In this document: positions 1 to 11,052 of the stretch, piece after piece | How the letters are laid out: every line of letters begins with the position of its first letter | How positions within the stretch are numbered: the stretch's first letter is position 1 | Program-made: the position numbers and the translations under genes | Notes under the pieces: generated by a model | Seen by the model: the letters and a program-made list of their open reading frames with translations, nothing else | Databases searched by the model: none | What the model was told of the DNA's origin: nothing | Origin: Nilaparvata lugens | Lineage: Eukaryota; Arthropoda; Insecta; Hemiptera; Delphacidae | NCBI RefSeq assembly: GCF_014356525.2 | Contig: NC_052507.1 | Span: 60,612,053 to 60,676,052, forward strand | DNA: 64,000 nucleotides | Direction of reading: 5' to 3'

Positions 1-200
1 TTCCGACTTCCATCTCTAGACAAGGAGTGTTAGGAGGAGAAAGGAGATCTTAGGGCGGAGGACTTCCCTTGCAAGGGGAGAGGGGAATCTTTGATGGTTG
101 GAGGAGAAGCATAGTCAGATGGAGGCAGGATAGAAGAAAACTTGGCCTCAATTTACAAATGAGGAAAGCTTTGTTTGTAATGGTGGCTGTTCTTTTGCAG

Positions 201-394
201 ATTTTCAGTCTCGCCGACAATGGGCCGCAGTCGCAGACGACATGAATAATCTAGATTCGCTGCAGCGGGAGTGCAGCATGGCATACCTCATTAGGATGCC
301 TGCAAAAGTGGGCAAAGACTTCACCTTCGTCGTGTCGTGCTTCCATCTTTTGTGCCGCGTTAACTTCACTCTGTTTTCCTTACAATTTTTGTGA
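201..394 (+). CDS. Possible coding exon after a strong 3' splice site, unidentified protein
   Basis: A pyrimidine-rich stretch ending TTCTTTTGCAG (about 188-200) precedes a segment clearly richer in G+C and CpG than its surroundings. In the frame starting at 203 (two nucleotides after the splice site) the reading is open for 63 codons to a TGA at 392-394, and includes WAAVADDMNNLDSLQRECSM. The other two frames stop within about 16 codons. I do not recognise the protein. No strong donor is visible: GTGGGC at 308 and GTGAAT near 435 are weak. It could therefore be a terminal exon, an internal exon with a weak donor, or a chance opening. The strand agrees with the other splice signals in the window. 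Support is composition plus acceptor only. Confidence 0.35.
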
Positions 395-983
395 AAAGCT
401 CTGCAAATAAGTGGAGTGTAGTGAAACATTATTAGGTGAATGGGAAATTTGAGTGTTGGTTCTGCAGAAATGAGGAATGTCTGTTGTTTGTTAAGTTGTA
501 ATGAAGCATGTAATGAACCATTGTGCGAGTGAATAGTAGATTTTTGCTACTGAAGTAGTTGACAACTCTCCATATTTCATTTAATTTCATTCATAAATAC
601 AATTAAAAATCATTTATCAATGACTGGGAAAGAGCAACAGGCTGTTATTGATGTTGCTCAGCGATTAATTTGAAGCAGAAAATAGTGATGAAGAGCAGGT
701 GAGATAAGGTAATAAAATTATGAAATTGAGTAAAAAGGAAGAGTAAGAACAGAGAATAATTTATTACAGAGGAGAAAGGATTTTGCATCAAGGAAATCAT
801 GAAAGATAAGAGCAAATTCAAAGGAGGTGGAGAGGAGAGACATGTATGAAAATATTTCTTTTGATGGAGAGATAAAGTAATGGAGGGGAATACAAAAACG
901 GTAGAAGATTAATTAAGAATGAGGAAAAGTCAAAAGTTGTAGATCATATTGTTGGTGATAAGAGAGGGAGAAAAGAAGTAGAA
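395..983. other. AT-rich non-coding DNA with a purine bias
   Basis: No open frame, splice pair or terminal repeat stands out. From about 660 to 980 the + strand is strongly A/G-biased (GAGGAGA, AAGAAG runs), a milder form of the polypurine blocks at 28.6 and 30.4 kb. Confidence 0.5.
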
Positions 984-1285
984 TTTGTATTCAATTTTTT
1001 TAAATAAGTGCAATATTTCGAAAGTTTTCAATTTATGATACATTCTGTGATTCATTTGGAGTATAATATCAACCTTCAAAATTTTAAATCATCATTTCTG
1101 GACCGAAAATCAAGTGACGAAGCAGTGTGTGACTATATAACCTTATCTTTTGGACAACATTAACATTTTATCAAAACTTTTGGAGGAAAATAGTACAGGC
1201 TCAGCCTAGTTTTTCCTCCAATGTCATAATTGTATCATGATTATAGTATTTTATACAATAAATAAATAAATAAAAATAAAAAAAT
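984..1285 (+). mobile_element. 5'-truncated non-LTR retrotransposon 3' end, family A copy 1
   Basis: This 3' fragment ends in an AATAAATAAATAAATA tail, the usual signature of target-primed retrotransposition. Just before the tail, 1183-1219 can fold as a hairpin: GGAGGAAAA pairs with TTTTTCCTCC around an inner GGCTCAGCC. The same sequence recurs on the - strand at 16239-16512 over almost the same length, and a short copy lies at 36690-36805. No coding part is retained. Confidence 0.7.
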
Positions 1286-1960
1286 TGAGAAGAAGAAAAG
1301 AAGTTGAGGTGGAGGAGGTGGAAGAAGGAGAAAGAATGATGAATGAAATTATACCTGTAAACATATACATAATGGTTCTTGTTGAATAATAAGGAAGAAG
1401 GTTGGATGAAAACTATAACTGCTAACATGTACAATCATACAATCATAGGCCTTATCGTGTTTGGCTTGAGCATGTGGTACTTTTCTTAATGTTGTGCAAC
1501 TCTCAATGTTTAAATAAACAATTCGTGATGATGCTTGATTATCACTGTATGACAGTTTCAACAATATTGCAAAGTAGATGTTATGTATGAGAATGAGTCA
1601 ACAATGAATACACTAATAAATAGGAAATTATACAATCATAGTGCAGGATAATATTATAGAAAAATAGGACAGAAACAAATCAAAAAAAGTGAGAAAGGAC
1701 ATAAAAAGGGGAGAAACGGTTATGCTTATAATTAGTATTGAATAAAACATTAATTTCAGCCCAAATTTGATGAAAAGGTTCGTATCAATTTCTGATTCTT
1801 TCTGGTTAATGATAACCAGTTTTTGATACTATCTGATCTCATTATTGTAATGTAAGTTTATAGATAGTATAATTCGGCAGTTATAGACGAATAAACATTG
1901 ATTACTCTCTGCTTATCACTTCATAGAAATGTTAGTACGTCAGTCGGAAATGGAACTCTG
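1286..1960. other. Non-coding, with a possible second LINE tail
   Basis: Around 1441-1520 the order GTTTGGCTTGAGCATGTGGTACTTTTC followed by TGTTTAAATAAAC resembles 4705-4775 (TTTTGGGCGTGAGGAGCCTGTGGTACTTTTC, then AAATAAATAAATG). Both are probably worn 3' ends of a related non-LTR family. Nothing else is recognisable here. Confidence 0.35.
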
Positions 1961-2330
1961 TTTTTAATCCCCACTGACTCAAATTAATCCTCCAAAACTC
2001 CGGAAGCGTACATGTTTGCTTATTCAGCGTACCCCCCAACCCCACCGGCTCCATTTGAGGGCTCCTCCTCCCTCTTTCGGGGGTTCTTCGTCCCCTTCAG
2101 GGCGTTCCTCATCCCCAAGAGTGCTCTTCTGTCGAAAGCTTTCATCTTATCCAGTCTTGTTTGCTGGAGAAGTTTTGGCCGAAAGTTTTCGTTGGGGCAA
2201 CATCGCCAGAAGGAGCCTTGTCCTGGACATGTGTGAACTTGGGCCTAGGCCTATATGTGAGATTGGACTGCTACACTCCCATGATGGATTGCAGACTGGA
2301 TTCGGATGACGTCATGGTCATAAATTCAAT
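1960..2330 (+). promoter_or_regulatory. GC-rich island ending in a consensus CRE
   Basis: A 300-bp C/G-rich stretch stands out from AT-rich flanks and is open in more than one + frame (for example 2016-2309). Those frames overlap and read as proline/serine-rich low complexity, so a protein is unsupported. A perfect ATF/CREB palindrome TGACGTCA sits at 2307-2314. The segment could be a promoter, an enhancer or a small exon. No convincing donor was found; GTGAGA at 2258 is weak. Confidence 0.3.
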
Positions 2331-3100
2331 TATAGAGTTATCAACTCGAACTCTGTTAGTTTATAACTTATAATACTAATGAAATTGAAATTGAATTTTA
2401 TTCTTCTCTGTTCAAAATAATTGACTACAATGAGAATGAAGAAGGCTTGTCACATGGACTAATTCCTGTGTTTGTAGAGCGAGCTATATAGTATTGAAAC
2501 TAAATGAGTAAGTATCTGTCTAGAAAAGGGTGACAACCTCCCAAGCTCTATCATAGTTGGTTGATTTCCAGCCTAACAAGTCAGCAATATGATACTTTGC
2601 TTGAGTAGTCCTGAATAAAATAGTGTATACAACGGTTTCACTCAGTCTATAGCCTAATGCACTCGTGAGATTTATTATAAAACCGTTGCATGAACTACTA
2701 TCAACAGCTACTGTCACATTGTGGCTTTGTCAGATGTTCTTATAACGATCCCTATCTAGTAGGCTACTCAGCCTATTGTCACAAGGCATATTACTCTCGA
2801 AACATTTTAAAACTCTTTTCCAAGGTCTCTCATTGTTCGTGAAAATATTTCTAAAAAAGATCCAGGAACATCAATATATTTTCAGCCGTATTTCGCTCTC
2901 AACATCAATTATTTCACTGAATACTTTCGATATACAGCTTTGATGTTTTATGTTGTTCATGAATTTTCTTAGTCTATATCGTACCTGAGAAAACTTCCAT
3001 ACTGGATTGTTACTGTAGTATTCTGTTCTAGTACGATTCATCTCTCATAAATCACAACAATGCTTTCAATCCTCCAATTCTGACTGTTTTAGAGTTCACT
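2331..3100. other. Non-coding; possible minus-strand LINE tail at its start
   Basis: Near 2377-2460, ATTGAAATTGAATTTTATTC followed by unique sequence looks like the reverse complement of a non-LTR 3' end with an AATTC/AATTT tail. The rest shows no gene or repeat I can name. Confidence 0.3.
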
Positions 3101-3200
3101 ACAGTGAATTCACTGTTGGGCTGACAGCATTCCTCACATCAATAACTTTAAAACTTCCCATTTAACCAATGCTGTCAGTTTGAAGTGAATCTTACTGTAT
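3101..3200. mobile_element. Foldback MITE, TGTCAGCATT family, copy 1
   Basis: The ends are imperfect inverted repeats: ACAGTGAATTCACT...CTGACAGCATTCC pairs with AATGCTGTCAGTTTGAAGTGAATCTTACTGT. The ~100-bp element can fold into a single hairpin. About fifteen relatives occur in the window. Confidence 0.7.
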
Positions 3201-3609
3201 ATGGGTAGGCTGCAGATTTCGATCAGCTGTAGTGGTGGGCATAATACCCATATACGGGCTGTAACAGCAATATTCACTGGGTCGGTTCAAGTTGGCTCTA
3301 TAGAGCGGGCATAGAGCGGACATAGAGCTATAGAGCAGCAACTCTGAGCTATTGTTCGCGATCAGCGTTCAGAGACGATTGAATGTGCAATGGACCGACA
3401 ACCGGAGGCCTCGCTAAACGTCAAACTGTGCTACTGTATAATAGTGAGGCCTCACTAGACTCCATGATATCCTGCAATACATAAAGGTATAAGAGATATA
3501 AGAGCTCTAAATTAACTACTTACCATAATAGGTTCATATACAGTACTAGTTATCTTTTCGGTGAGAAAAAAGCATTTGATTGTTTACATGTAAGTTTGGG
3601 TTACGCACA

Positions 3610-4385
3610 CCTTCCCAATTCTCCTCCCCAATAGATAACAGTAATATTTATTATAGTCAATTTTCTTATAAGAATGGACAGGTTTAGCGGCTTTAAGAAA
3701 ATCAATTGAAAGTTCAACATGACTACTAATACAAAAATGGTCAGTAATGCTTGTTTTGATAATTGAGCTAATTACATTATCAGGATTAAAAGTAGAGTTT
3801 TTTAAAAAAATATGATCAATGCATGATTCGGTGCTGCCATGAACTCTGGTAGGCTTATTAATATTAAGAATTCAAACCATTCAAGGATAGTGTCCTGAAA
3901 TAATCGCTGGAAATGATGTTATTATCATTTGAGTGAATATTGATGTCATCTGCAAAGATTATATTAGCTCTATTTCTGAGAGATAGCAAACATTCATCTA
4001 AGCTGTTCAGAAACGTATCTACCTTCGATGCATGCGATCTATAAACAGGGTTAATTATTGTTATCTTATCTTTTACTCCTGGCACTTGTACATCCAAGCA
4101 GACAGAGCTTCAGTAATTTCACAAGTTAACTCGTCTACGATTAAGCTATTTTTGAAAAATATACAGACTCCGTCACATTTGTTAATTTTACCTAACTTAT
4201 TTATTACTGAATATTCGTTCAAGCTGAAATTGAAATTATCATCATCAACCACCCATGTTTCAGTCGGAATAATTATAAATGGAAATCAACTGAGCAATTA
4301 CTAATTATATAGGAAAAATCGTCAAAGTTTTTATTCAAGTTTCTTATATTTAGGTGAATTATATTAAGAAAGGAGTGTCTATTCT
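3610..4385 (-). pseudogene. Decayed non-LTR retrotransposon endonuclease (APE-type) fragment
   Basis: Read on the - strand, the fragment has the ordered landmarks of an APE/exonuclease-phosphatase domain that nicks target DNA for retrotransposition. They are LNIRNLNKNFDDF near 4337-4370, ETW near 4255, GVCIFFKNSL near 4145-4175, INPVYRS near 4035-4055, a degraded GDFNI-type site (ADDINIHS, near 3935-3960), PTRVHGSTESCIDHIF at about 3810-3855, and TDHF near 3735. The frame breaks at least three times, near 4275, 4090 and 3800. Only 3864-4097 is a continuous frame. No reverse transcriptase follows. It is a dead fragment of a Jockey/CR1-like element; the exact clade is not assigned. Confidence 0.8.
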
Positions 4386-4569
4386 CTAACTGGTTTAAGG
4401 TATCATTAATGAGATTTGAACATTACTTCTGAAAAATCTAGAAGGAAAATTGAAATTTTGGCTTCGAAGTGCACGAGATTGATATTTTTAAAATCTACGT
4501 GCAAAATTTGGAGATATAAATCATTCCCGTTTTTGCCGGTATGCAATCCACAAGTTGACATGTTTTGAT

Positions 4570-4616
4570 GCGAACAAACGAACACACGAACACACGAACA
4601 CACGAACAAACACAAC
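4570..4616. repeat. (ACGAACACAC)n short tandem repeat
   Basis: Four to five units of a 10-bp motif, CGAACACACG with CGAACAAACG variants. They adjoin a dispersed-looking segment (to about 4640) that runs into the 3'-tail-like sequence at 4705-4775. Confidence 0.75.
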
Positions 4617-4775
4617 CCTACTCTATCTTATTATATAGATTATTGTATGTAATAAGACGCATAACCTAGATACATTTGGACAGTTGTATAAATTACAATT
4701 GGAACCGTTTTGGGCGTGAGGAGCCTGTGGTACTTTTCTGTAAGTTGTGTAATTCTAAATGATCAAATAAATAAA

Positions 4776-6040
4776 TGAATAGTTCTGCGATCATCATAGA
4801 CTAACCAAATATACTACCTCTCTCTTATCTTTGATAATACTGAATGCATAGAGAGACCTCTCTCAAAGTCAGAGATATGCTAGAACGAATGATACGGGTA
4901 GCTTCATTGATATTCTTGACTTGAGTTGAATCATGATTCAGTAGCTTAATAGAGTAAGCATTGTCAAACGCGAATACATACCTGTATAGTTCTATATTAC
5001 AGTTGAGCTATAGACTATCAGAGGCATACAGGTAGAACGATGAGTTGGGATGCTTACTTTGCAAGTCCATTACAGCTAGTATTGGTTGAAAACTTCATGA
5101 GCCTTATTTTTAATTAAAGGTCAACTTCAAAACGTAGATACATAAAACTTGAAACCACTGAATTTGTTGTTGTTACTTTATTTATGACCGTGTGTCAATT
5201 TTAAGCTCTCTAATCACAAGTCTTCCTCTCTAAAGTCTCCTTTGACTCTTCTTTTTTCTTTTCTCCGATAAGCTACGTGGAGAAGTGTCGATAAGCTAGT
5301 CGACAAACCTTTGAGAAAGCTGTGAGAATTATTGTATAGTCGAGGAAAAGTCTTGAAACATACTCTTTAAGTTCATTATCAAATTTATGTATCAAAAAAG
5401 TAGGAAAGAAGAAGAGATATCATTCTGTAGTTGGAGAGAAGAGAACTGGGGTGGAATTGGAAGAGGGGAGATGATGAGAATTGTGAAAAAAATAACTAGG
5501 GAAAGCCATGAAATAAGATTCTTGGAAGAAGTAGGGAACATGTAAAAGACTAGGAAAGAGAACTGTTGGATGTAATGGGGAAGTGAAATGTCGAAAGGAG
5601 AGTACCTCTTTGAAATTTGAAGTGTTTAGTGCGAGTATAAAAACAAATTTGAAGTCAAGTATCATGAACAAGAAGTATACCAATAACTATTGGGAAGAAG
5701 AAAATAGAGTAAAACACAGAATTGAAGAAGGAAACATACGTTTGAAACCTTTCAAAAAAAATGTGTGGAAATCTGCATGAACGAGTGCTGTGGGAAGAGT
5801 TCTAGGGTATTCGATTATGGGATGGGGATGGAAAACGGTTTGGATGATAGTTGTGGTGGGGGGTATGGGATTATACAGAGGCTTACAAACATCACACGCT
5901 TGCCCCCCTCTCACTGATCCTCCCCCCACTACACAAAGAGGGCTCCTGGATTAACCTGAGCTAGTGGACCAGACCCCGACTGTTGGAACCCCGCTGAATC
6001 CTTTGTCTAGTTGGTAGCCAACAATAGACTGGCATCTACC
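4776..6040. other. Non-coding stretch, no gene seen
   Basis: AT-rich sequence with a purine-rich part at 5390-5780. At 5895-5995 there is a GC-rich patch (CCCCCCTCTCACTGATCCTC) without splice sites or a long frame. Short openings here show no recognisable protein features. Confidence 0.45.
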
Positions 6041-6049
6041 TATAATAGA

Positions 6050-6182
6050 GCTGCCAGTATGGTACTGGCTTTGGAAACAGGAATATCTAGGATATGGGAA
6101 ATAATATTCAACAGTAGTCAGACTACCAGCATGGTGCTGGCTATGGAAACAGGAATATCGGGGATATGGAAAATAATATTCA
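6050..6182. repeat. Two-copy tandem duplication, period about 71 bp
   Basis: GCCAGTATGGTACTGGCT...GGAAACAGGAATATC...ATAATATTCAA at 6053-6111 recurs at 6124-6182 with about seven changes. A + frame (6011-6208) crosses both copies, giving two SMVLAxETGIS segments, but nothing else supports a protein. Confidence 0.7.
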
Positions 6183-6482
6183 AGTTGAGTTTAATGCTTA
6201 ACGAATGAGTTAATGAGTTTAACCAGAATTCGACTATTGTTTTCGGACTCTATCAGATTAATTGATTAGTTTTGAAGGAATAAGATTGGTCAGATGACCC
6301 CCATTCGTAGTTTATTGGAATTGGATAGAAAATAGTTTTTGAATTGGTCTGACTCTAGTTTCAATCGGATGAATGATAATCGTCTATGTACTATTGGTTT
6401 TCTATAAGTGTTTATTTATCTAAAATGAATATAAGACATAACAAACACAGGCTCACCGAACTCCATCTTTAAACTGGAAACC

Positions 6483-6790
6483 GTACATCACCCAGTAGCT
6501 ACCGTCATCTTGCGGCTCATTTCTCAAATACATTCGGAATCAGACAGAAGTGAGTGGGCGGAGCTTAAACGCTTGCTAGCTGAGAAGTTGTACACCACCT
6601 AGTAGCTACTGAAATCTACCGGCTTACTTCTCAAATACATTCTCCATAAATGTTGACCATTCAGGAGAGAGTAGACTTAAGAATGTGCTTGGATAGAATG
6701 TTTTACTACACAGTGGTTGCTGTCATCTATAGAACTTGGAACTATATTCGTTGACCAATCAGAAGCGAGGAGACTGAGTTTCAAAACAAA
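6483..6790. repeat. Degenerate ~110-bp tandem repeat, about three units
   Basis: Units begin GTACATCACCCAGTAGCTAC (6483), GTACACCACCTAGTAGCTAC (6590) and ACTACACAGTGGTTGCTGTC (about 6705). They share ATCTACCGGCTTACTTCTC, GACCAATCAGAAG and GTGGGCGGAGCTTAA motifs. The same arrangement returns at 24815-25045. Confidence 0.6.
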
Positions 6791-7188
6791 ATGTTCATCA
6801 TTCTTGCTCTGTTCCTGAACATATTATCTGGATTTCATATTTTTATTTGTATTTGGTTGTGAAGTTTTCCAAATACATTAGGCAGTGTGATTTCGATTCT
6901 GTGAATGATTTTTTTCCAATTGCAAAGAATTACTTGTGCCTTTATTTAATTATATTTCAGACAAGACTAGTTTCTTCTGAACTTGCGTTTATCAAGGGTC
7001 AAAATGAATATAAATTTTGAATTGTATTTCTAATATCATGTACATTTTATTAATTTTATTGCCTGTTTGTATTTTAATGGAAAAACATGGAATCAAAATT
7101 ATCCACTCATTGATTCTGATTTTTCCATTCACTGATAAAGATTTTGTACGGTAATGTAAATTTAATGATAACTTATTGCATTATTAAC

Positions 7189-7254
7189 TCATGCTTTTTT
7201 CTCTTCCACAGGTGAGTATTATTGCCTGAGTTCGAGCACTATCAATCTGTGAGT
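7189..7254 (+). promoter_or_regulatory. Candidate recursive (ratchet) splice site 1 with downstream donor
   Basis: CATGCTTTTTTCTCTTCCACAG is a strong 3' splice site whose CAG (7209-7211) abuts a 5' splice site, GTGAGT (7212-7217). This is the zero-length-exon layout of insect ratchet points. A second GTGAGT at 7249-7254 would define a 37-nt RS-exon. Possible branch-point sequence TTAACTCA lies about 25 nt upstream. It could instead be a 37-nt microexon. Such sites normally subdivide long introns in the transcribed strand. Confidence 0.55.
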
Positions 7255-7784
7255 AGACATTATTCAAGTACTGTATACGATTCAACAAGACAAATAAATT
7301 TAATGAACAATTCTGTATTTCCTAGCATCAACATCATGTTGAACTTTTTTATTTTATTCTACTTCGCTTCAATCATTCCAGTAGCTTGGTGGGATTAACC
7401 CAAATTCTTCCATAATATTCAGTTGTATATAAGTTGAAATATCATATAATCGTTAATTACATAATTCATTTGCTATTTCAATATCATTTAAAAGATGTTT
7501 TACATCACATTCATTGAAATCAAGTGATCACAAAAAACCTGGGCGATATTGGGGTAGCCCCCAGGTTTCATCATTTTCCTTTTGTTCATCAAATCGATAA
7601 CTTATTTTATGAGTAGTACACATGACATTCATAAAACTGTCCAATATTTCGAATAATAGAGATTCATTTCCATTAAAAACGGAAATTTGTCATTAAAAAC
7701 CGATCTGTGAATGACATTTCAAATTAAGTGTTCATACAGCAGTTTCATGAATGTTTCATTAAATGCTCTATAGCTACTGCTAAC

Positions 7785-7841
7785 CAGTAAGTATAGAATG
7801 TACGATTTATCTATAGAATTTATCACATTCTATACTCACTG
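7785..7841. mobile_element. 57-bp hAT-like MITE with 8-bp target duplication
   Basis: Terminal inverted repeats CAGTAAGTATAGAATGT and ACATTCTATACTCACTG differ at one base. The element is flanked by perfect 8-bp duplications, CTGCTAAC at 7777-7784 and 7842-7849. CAG ends plus an 8-bp duplication fit the hAT superfamily. A longer relative is at 50123-50276. Confidence 0.85.
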
Positions 7842-7924
7842 CTGCTAACTATTTTACAGCAAAACTCTATAAACTCTTTCTTAGCAAAACTCTTTCATTT
7901 TCATTTTTTAATTTTGGGCCCATT

Positions 7925-8176
7925 ACACGTATGCATCAAACGCGGTATGCTATTAACACTGGTATTACAGCTATACCCCTCCAGAGATCCCTTACACAAA
8001 CCAATTCCTTCTTTATTTCACATGTTCTGTATCGTAACTTGGCTCGTCACTTCCCACATCACATAGTATTTCAGGACGTCTCGAAATCCTTATTTAAATT
8101 GAAATTGAAGAAATTTTTAATACAGCTGGGAGTGGACAATGCAGAAAACATCATCACAACAAATTATAAAACATAA
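7925..8176 (+). pseudogene. C-terminal remnant of a non-LTR retrotransposon RT protein
   Basis: The + frame to the stop at about 8176 reads RYAIN, LYRNLARHFPHHI and then SLFKLKLKKFLIQLG. This matches the layout at the end of many LINE ORF2 proteins, where a short basic tail follows the reverse transcriptase (aromatic-rich segment, N-x-LP/FP, then FKxxLKxFL). Only about 75 codons remain and no RT catalytic motif is present. The 3' side runs directly into the tRNA-like SINE at 8150-8400. I rate this moderate because it rests on pattern memory rather than alignment. Confidence 0.5.
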
Positions 8177-8405
8177 TTATTATTCAACGAAAATCCTAAA
8201 TAAATGCTGCAAATCACCCCGAAGACTTCTGCAACTGCAGACATTGACAACAGGGTTAACAGCTAGATGGAAATTCGATGAGAACTACCATCCAAAAATT
8301 AGTTGCCAGCCCGGGAATCGAGCCCGGTACCTCCCAATTGCTAGTCAGGAATGCTTACCCTTACACCAAACTGACAATCTCTGGATAGCAGCGCTCATTT
8401 TTACA
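8150..8405 (-). mobile_element. tRNA-derived SINE
   Basis: On the - strand, 8379-8301 can fold like a tRNA. The A box is GTTTGGTGTAAGGGTAAGC (8371-8353). The B-box/T-arm is CCGGGCTCGATTCCCGG, with stem CCGGG/CCCGG. Acceptor-like ends GATTGTC and GGCAACT pair at six of seven positions including GU pairs. The tRNA-unrelated body follows (8300 down to about 8200), then an AT-rich tail (AATAATAATTATG). The head lacks a clean anticodon arm and flows into a body, so it is a SINE rather than a tRNA gene. Internal pol III promoters are retained. Confidence 0.7.
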
Positions 8406-9790
8406 AAGCCATAGCGGCCAACAAGGTTACAGAATAGGATTAAATTATAAAACCTACCTTGATCGATAAATTCGCTGGTGGTGACAACCTGTCTACTGTT
8501 CTTGAAATCTGTATGCACCATTACACTAATTAACCTTTTTTTCTGTTGAGCTATCCAATAATCCTCTGTATGTAATAATTATATTAAATAAGATTCTGAA
8601 TGCATCAAAATTAGTGTTTCCTTTCTCTCTATCAAACTTAAATATGCAACTCTGGTTTGCGCACAGGCATTTTTTGCCCATGCAGACCATTTTCTAAAGA
8701 TTTATTTGGCTTAGTGTATTCATGAGGTTGTTTTTATTCTTTGTTGTTGTTTTATATTGAAAATGAGTACATAAGATTATTACTTTGTGAAGTGCATTTT
8801 TTCTTAAATAAATATCTTTTGTCTGTCTGTCCATTTGATGAAATAAAATTCTACAATAAACTATCTTCATAGCCACATCAAAATAACGAATCAGGTGCAC
8901 TTTCATTTTCTATTCTCAATTGGTTCCACTCATCCAAAATGATGATAGGAAATATTGTGACAGGTAGTTTTAATTAATCTTTTGTCTTTCACAAACTCTC
9001 TCCTCTGATAATAATGAAACCTGTTCAGTTACGATGATTTGAGCATCTTTCTTTGTTCAAGTGAAGTTTATTAAACTCATAATCATGAATAAATGCTTCT
9101 GGGCATATTAAAAGTATTAAATAATAGAGGCATTTTGATGAGGGCTTTTGTAAGAAAAAGTTATGCAACCCATTAAATAAACAAAGGAACAACGCAGTCA
9201 GTTGGTACCTAATCATATTTCATCACTGAGGGTTTTTGTTACAAAAATTGGTTTCATTTGCATCAATGTTTAATTGAAAAGTGAATTTTTCGCCTTAAAT
9301 TTGAATTATTATCTACAATGCTCAACTATGGACAGGAACTTACCCCACTAACTATTATATCCACAAATAAATAAATAGTACATTTTTCAATAACCATCAT
9401 TATTATTAATAAACCTCTTCAGATTGATCTTGTTTTGAGCTTGTTTCCAATACAAACAGTGCAAAATACAATATCAAGTTTTACATGTCAGTATTTCTTA
9501 TCATTCAGGTACAATGTTTTAATGTTGCAAGGATAATGAAAGTATCCTCGTTGTTTTCGGCATTGCAATATTGTCATTAGTTCACTCAATAATGTACCAA
9601 TCACTAAATAATTGAATAAATTTGAAAATGTGAAACCAATAACAATAGCACCTTAGATTATATGGTGTAACATGTTAAATCCTAACTTATAGTTCGTGTT
9701 TCCATTAAACCAAGGTCAACTTCTGACCTGATCTCAGAGCTCTAAACCTCTGAAAGCTAGAGCTCTGGATATTAGATTGGTACAGTACTG
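8406..9790. other. AT-rich non-coding DNA, nothing recognised
   Basis: No long open frame, splice pair or terminal repeat stands out. GCAAATAAATAAATAGT near 9362-9378 may be a worn retrotransposon tail. Confidence 0.4.
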
Positions 9791-9854
9791 CATTTGGAAT
9801 TCGATGGTGTTAGTTATAGGGGAAGGGTGCGGTACTCTAATTCAAACACGCATT

Positions 9855-10500
9855 GCTTACTTTTCTCTTTCTCTCTCTCATTGTATCTTTTGGTCACTCA
9901 TTCTCAATCTCTCGTTCTCTCTTTCACTCTCTCAATATACATTTATCCCTTAGCATTACTACTCCTCTCTCACTTTTTTCATATTAAATAAGCAAACAGG
10001 CATTATTCGACCTTAATGGGACAGGCACGCGTCTATATCTATATCGTTCGTGTCGGATTGGGCACTTTTACACACGGAATATTACTTAGCAGCACGCAAT
10101 ATGCCAAATATAGTCCCCTAGGTCCAATAATAATAAACTCACCCGAATTTAATTCTAGTTTTGATTCAGGTTTAACGCTCAATCTGTTTTTATTGCTCAC
10201 TTAACTATTTAAGAAAAATGTACCACTTGAAAATTATCGATCAAAAGCGACCGACATGTTTCAAAATTGGTTTCAATTTGGTTTTTATAGATTCCTCTCG
10301 TTCTCTTACTTTCTCTCTCTCTTTCTGTCTCTTATACTCTCTTCCTCCTCCTCTTTCACTCTCGCTCTCTCTGTAAATGTACTTGTCTCTTTGACGATCT
10401 CTGTCTCTCATTCGACCCCTCACCAACATTCTCACTTTTCTCCAACTTCAACTATATCCCTTTTTCTCCTTCTCTCTCTTTCTACGGTGGTGTGACCAAT
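9855..10500. repeat. Pyrimidine-rich simple sequence (CT)n in two blocks
   Basis: CTCTTTCTCTCTCTC-type runs occupy 9860-9985 and 10285-10490. Between them (10000-10200) lies a more complex segment with several CpGs. Long + and - frames here are low-complexity artefacts. GAGA-factor sites would be abundant, but no promoter is evident. Confidence 0.6.
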
Positions 10501-11052
10501 AGAAATCAGACGTGAAGTATTTATTAGTTATAATTTTAGTTTGTGGTCATACTTTTCTGACAGAAAGTATGTCATGGAGTGGAGGGAGCTGGTTATAAGA
10601 TCTATTGCGTTTTCTCATGACATTCGAAAGTATTTGAAAAGTATTTCCGTCTTTTTAGGGACTAGGGACTAGTAAATAATTCATCATAATATTCAGACTA
10701 TTAGAAAATATATTGCTCACAGTTGAGATCTAAGTTATTCTAACCAGCTTCAATAAACTTTCGTTTGAGTGGAATAGTGTTCTTAATATTCTCTTGGACT
10801 CAGTTCTCAATATATGAAAGCAACTATCCATAAACCCAACTATATAGGCCTACACAATCATATACACAACTAATCCCACTCATTCAAGATTACTTTTTCT
10901 CAATTCAACTCATCTAAATATTGACATCTGAGAAAATCGGGTTATCATATTATGTCTCCTTGTTCAGTACCAATCTACAATTTACGAGTACAAGACCTGA
11001 TTGCCTAATACAAGGACCTAATACAATACCTATTGCAATGCCTAATACAGAC

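Noticed and set aside
8301..8379. tRNA gene on the minus strand
   Set aside because: A and B boxes and T-arm are good, but the anticodon arm is poor and the sequence continues into a SINE body, so it is a tRNA-derived SINE.
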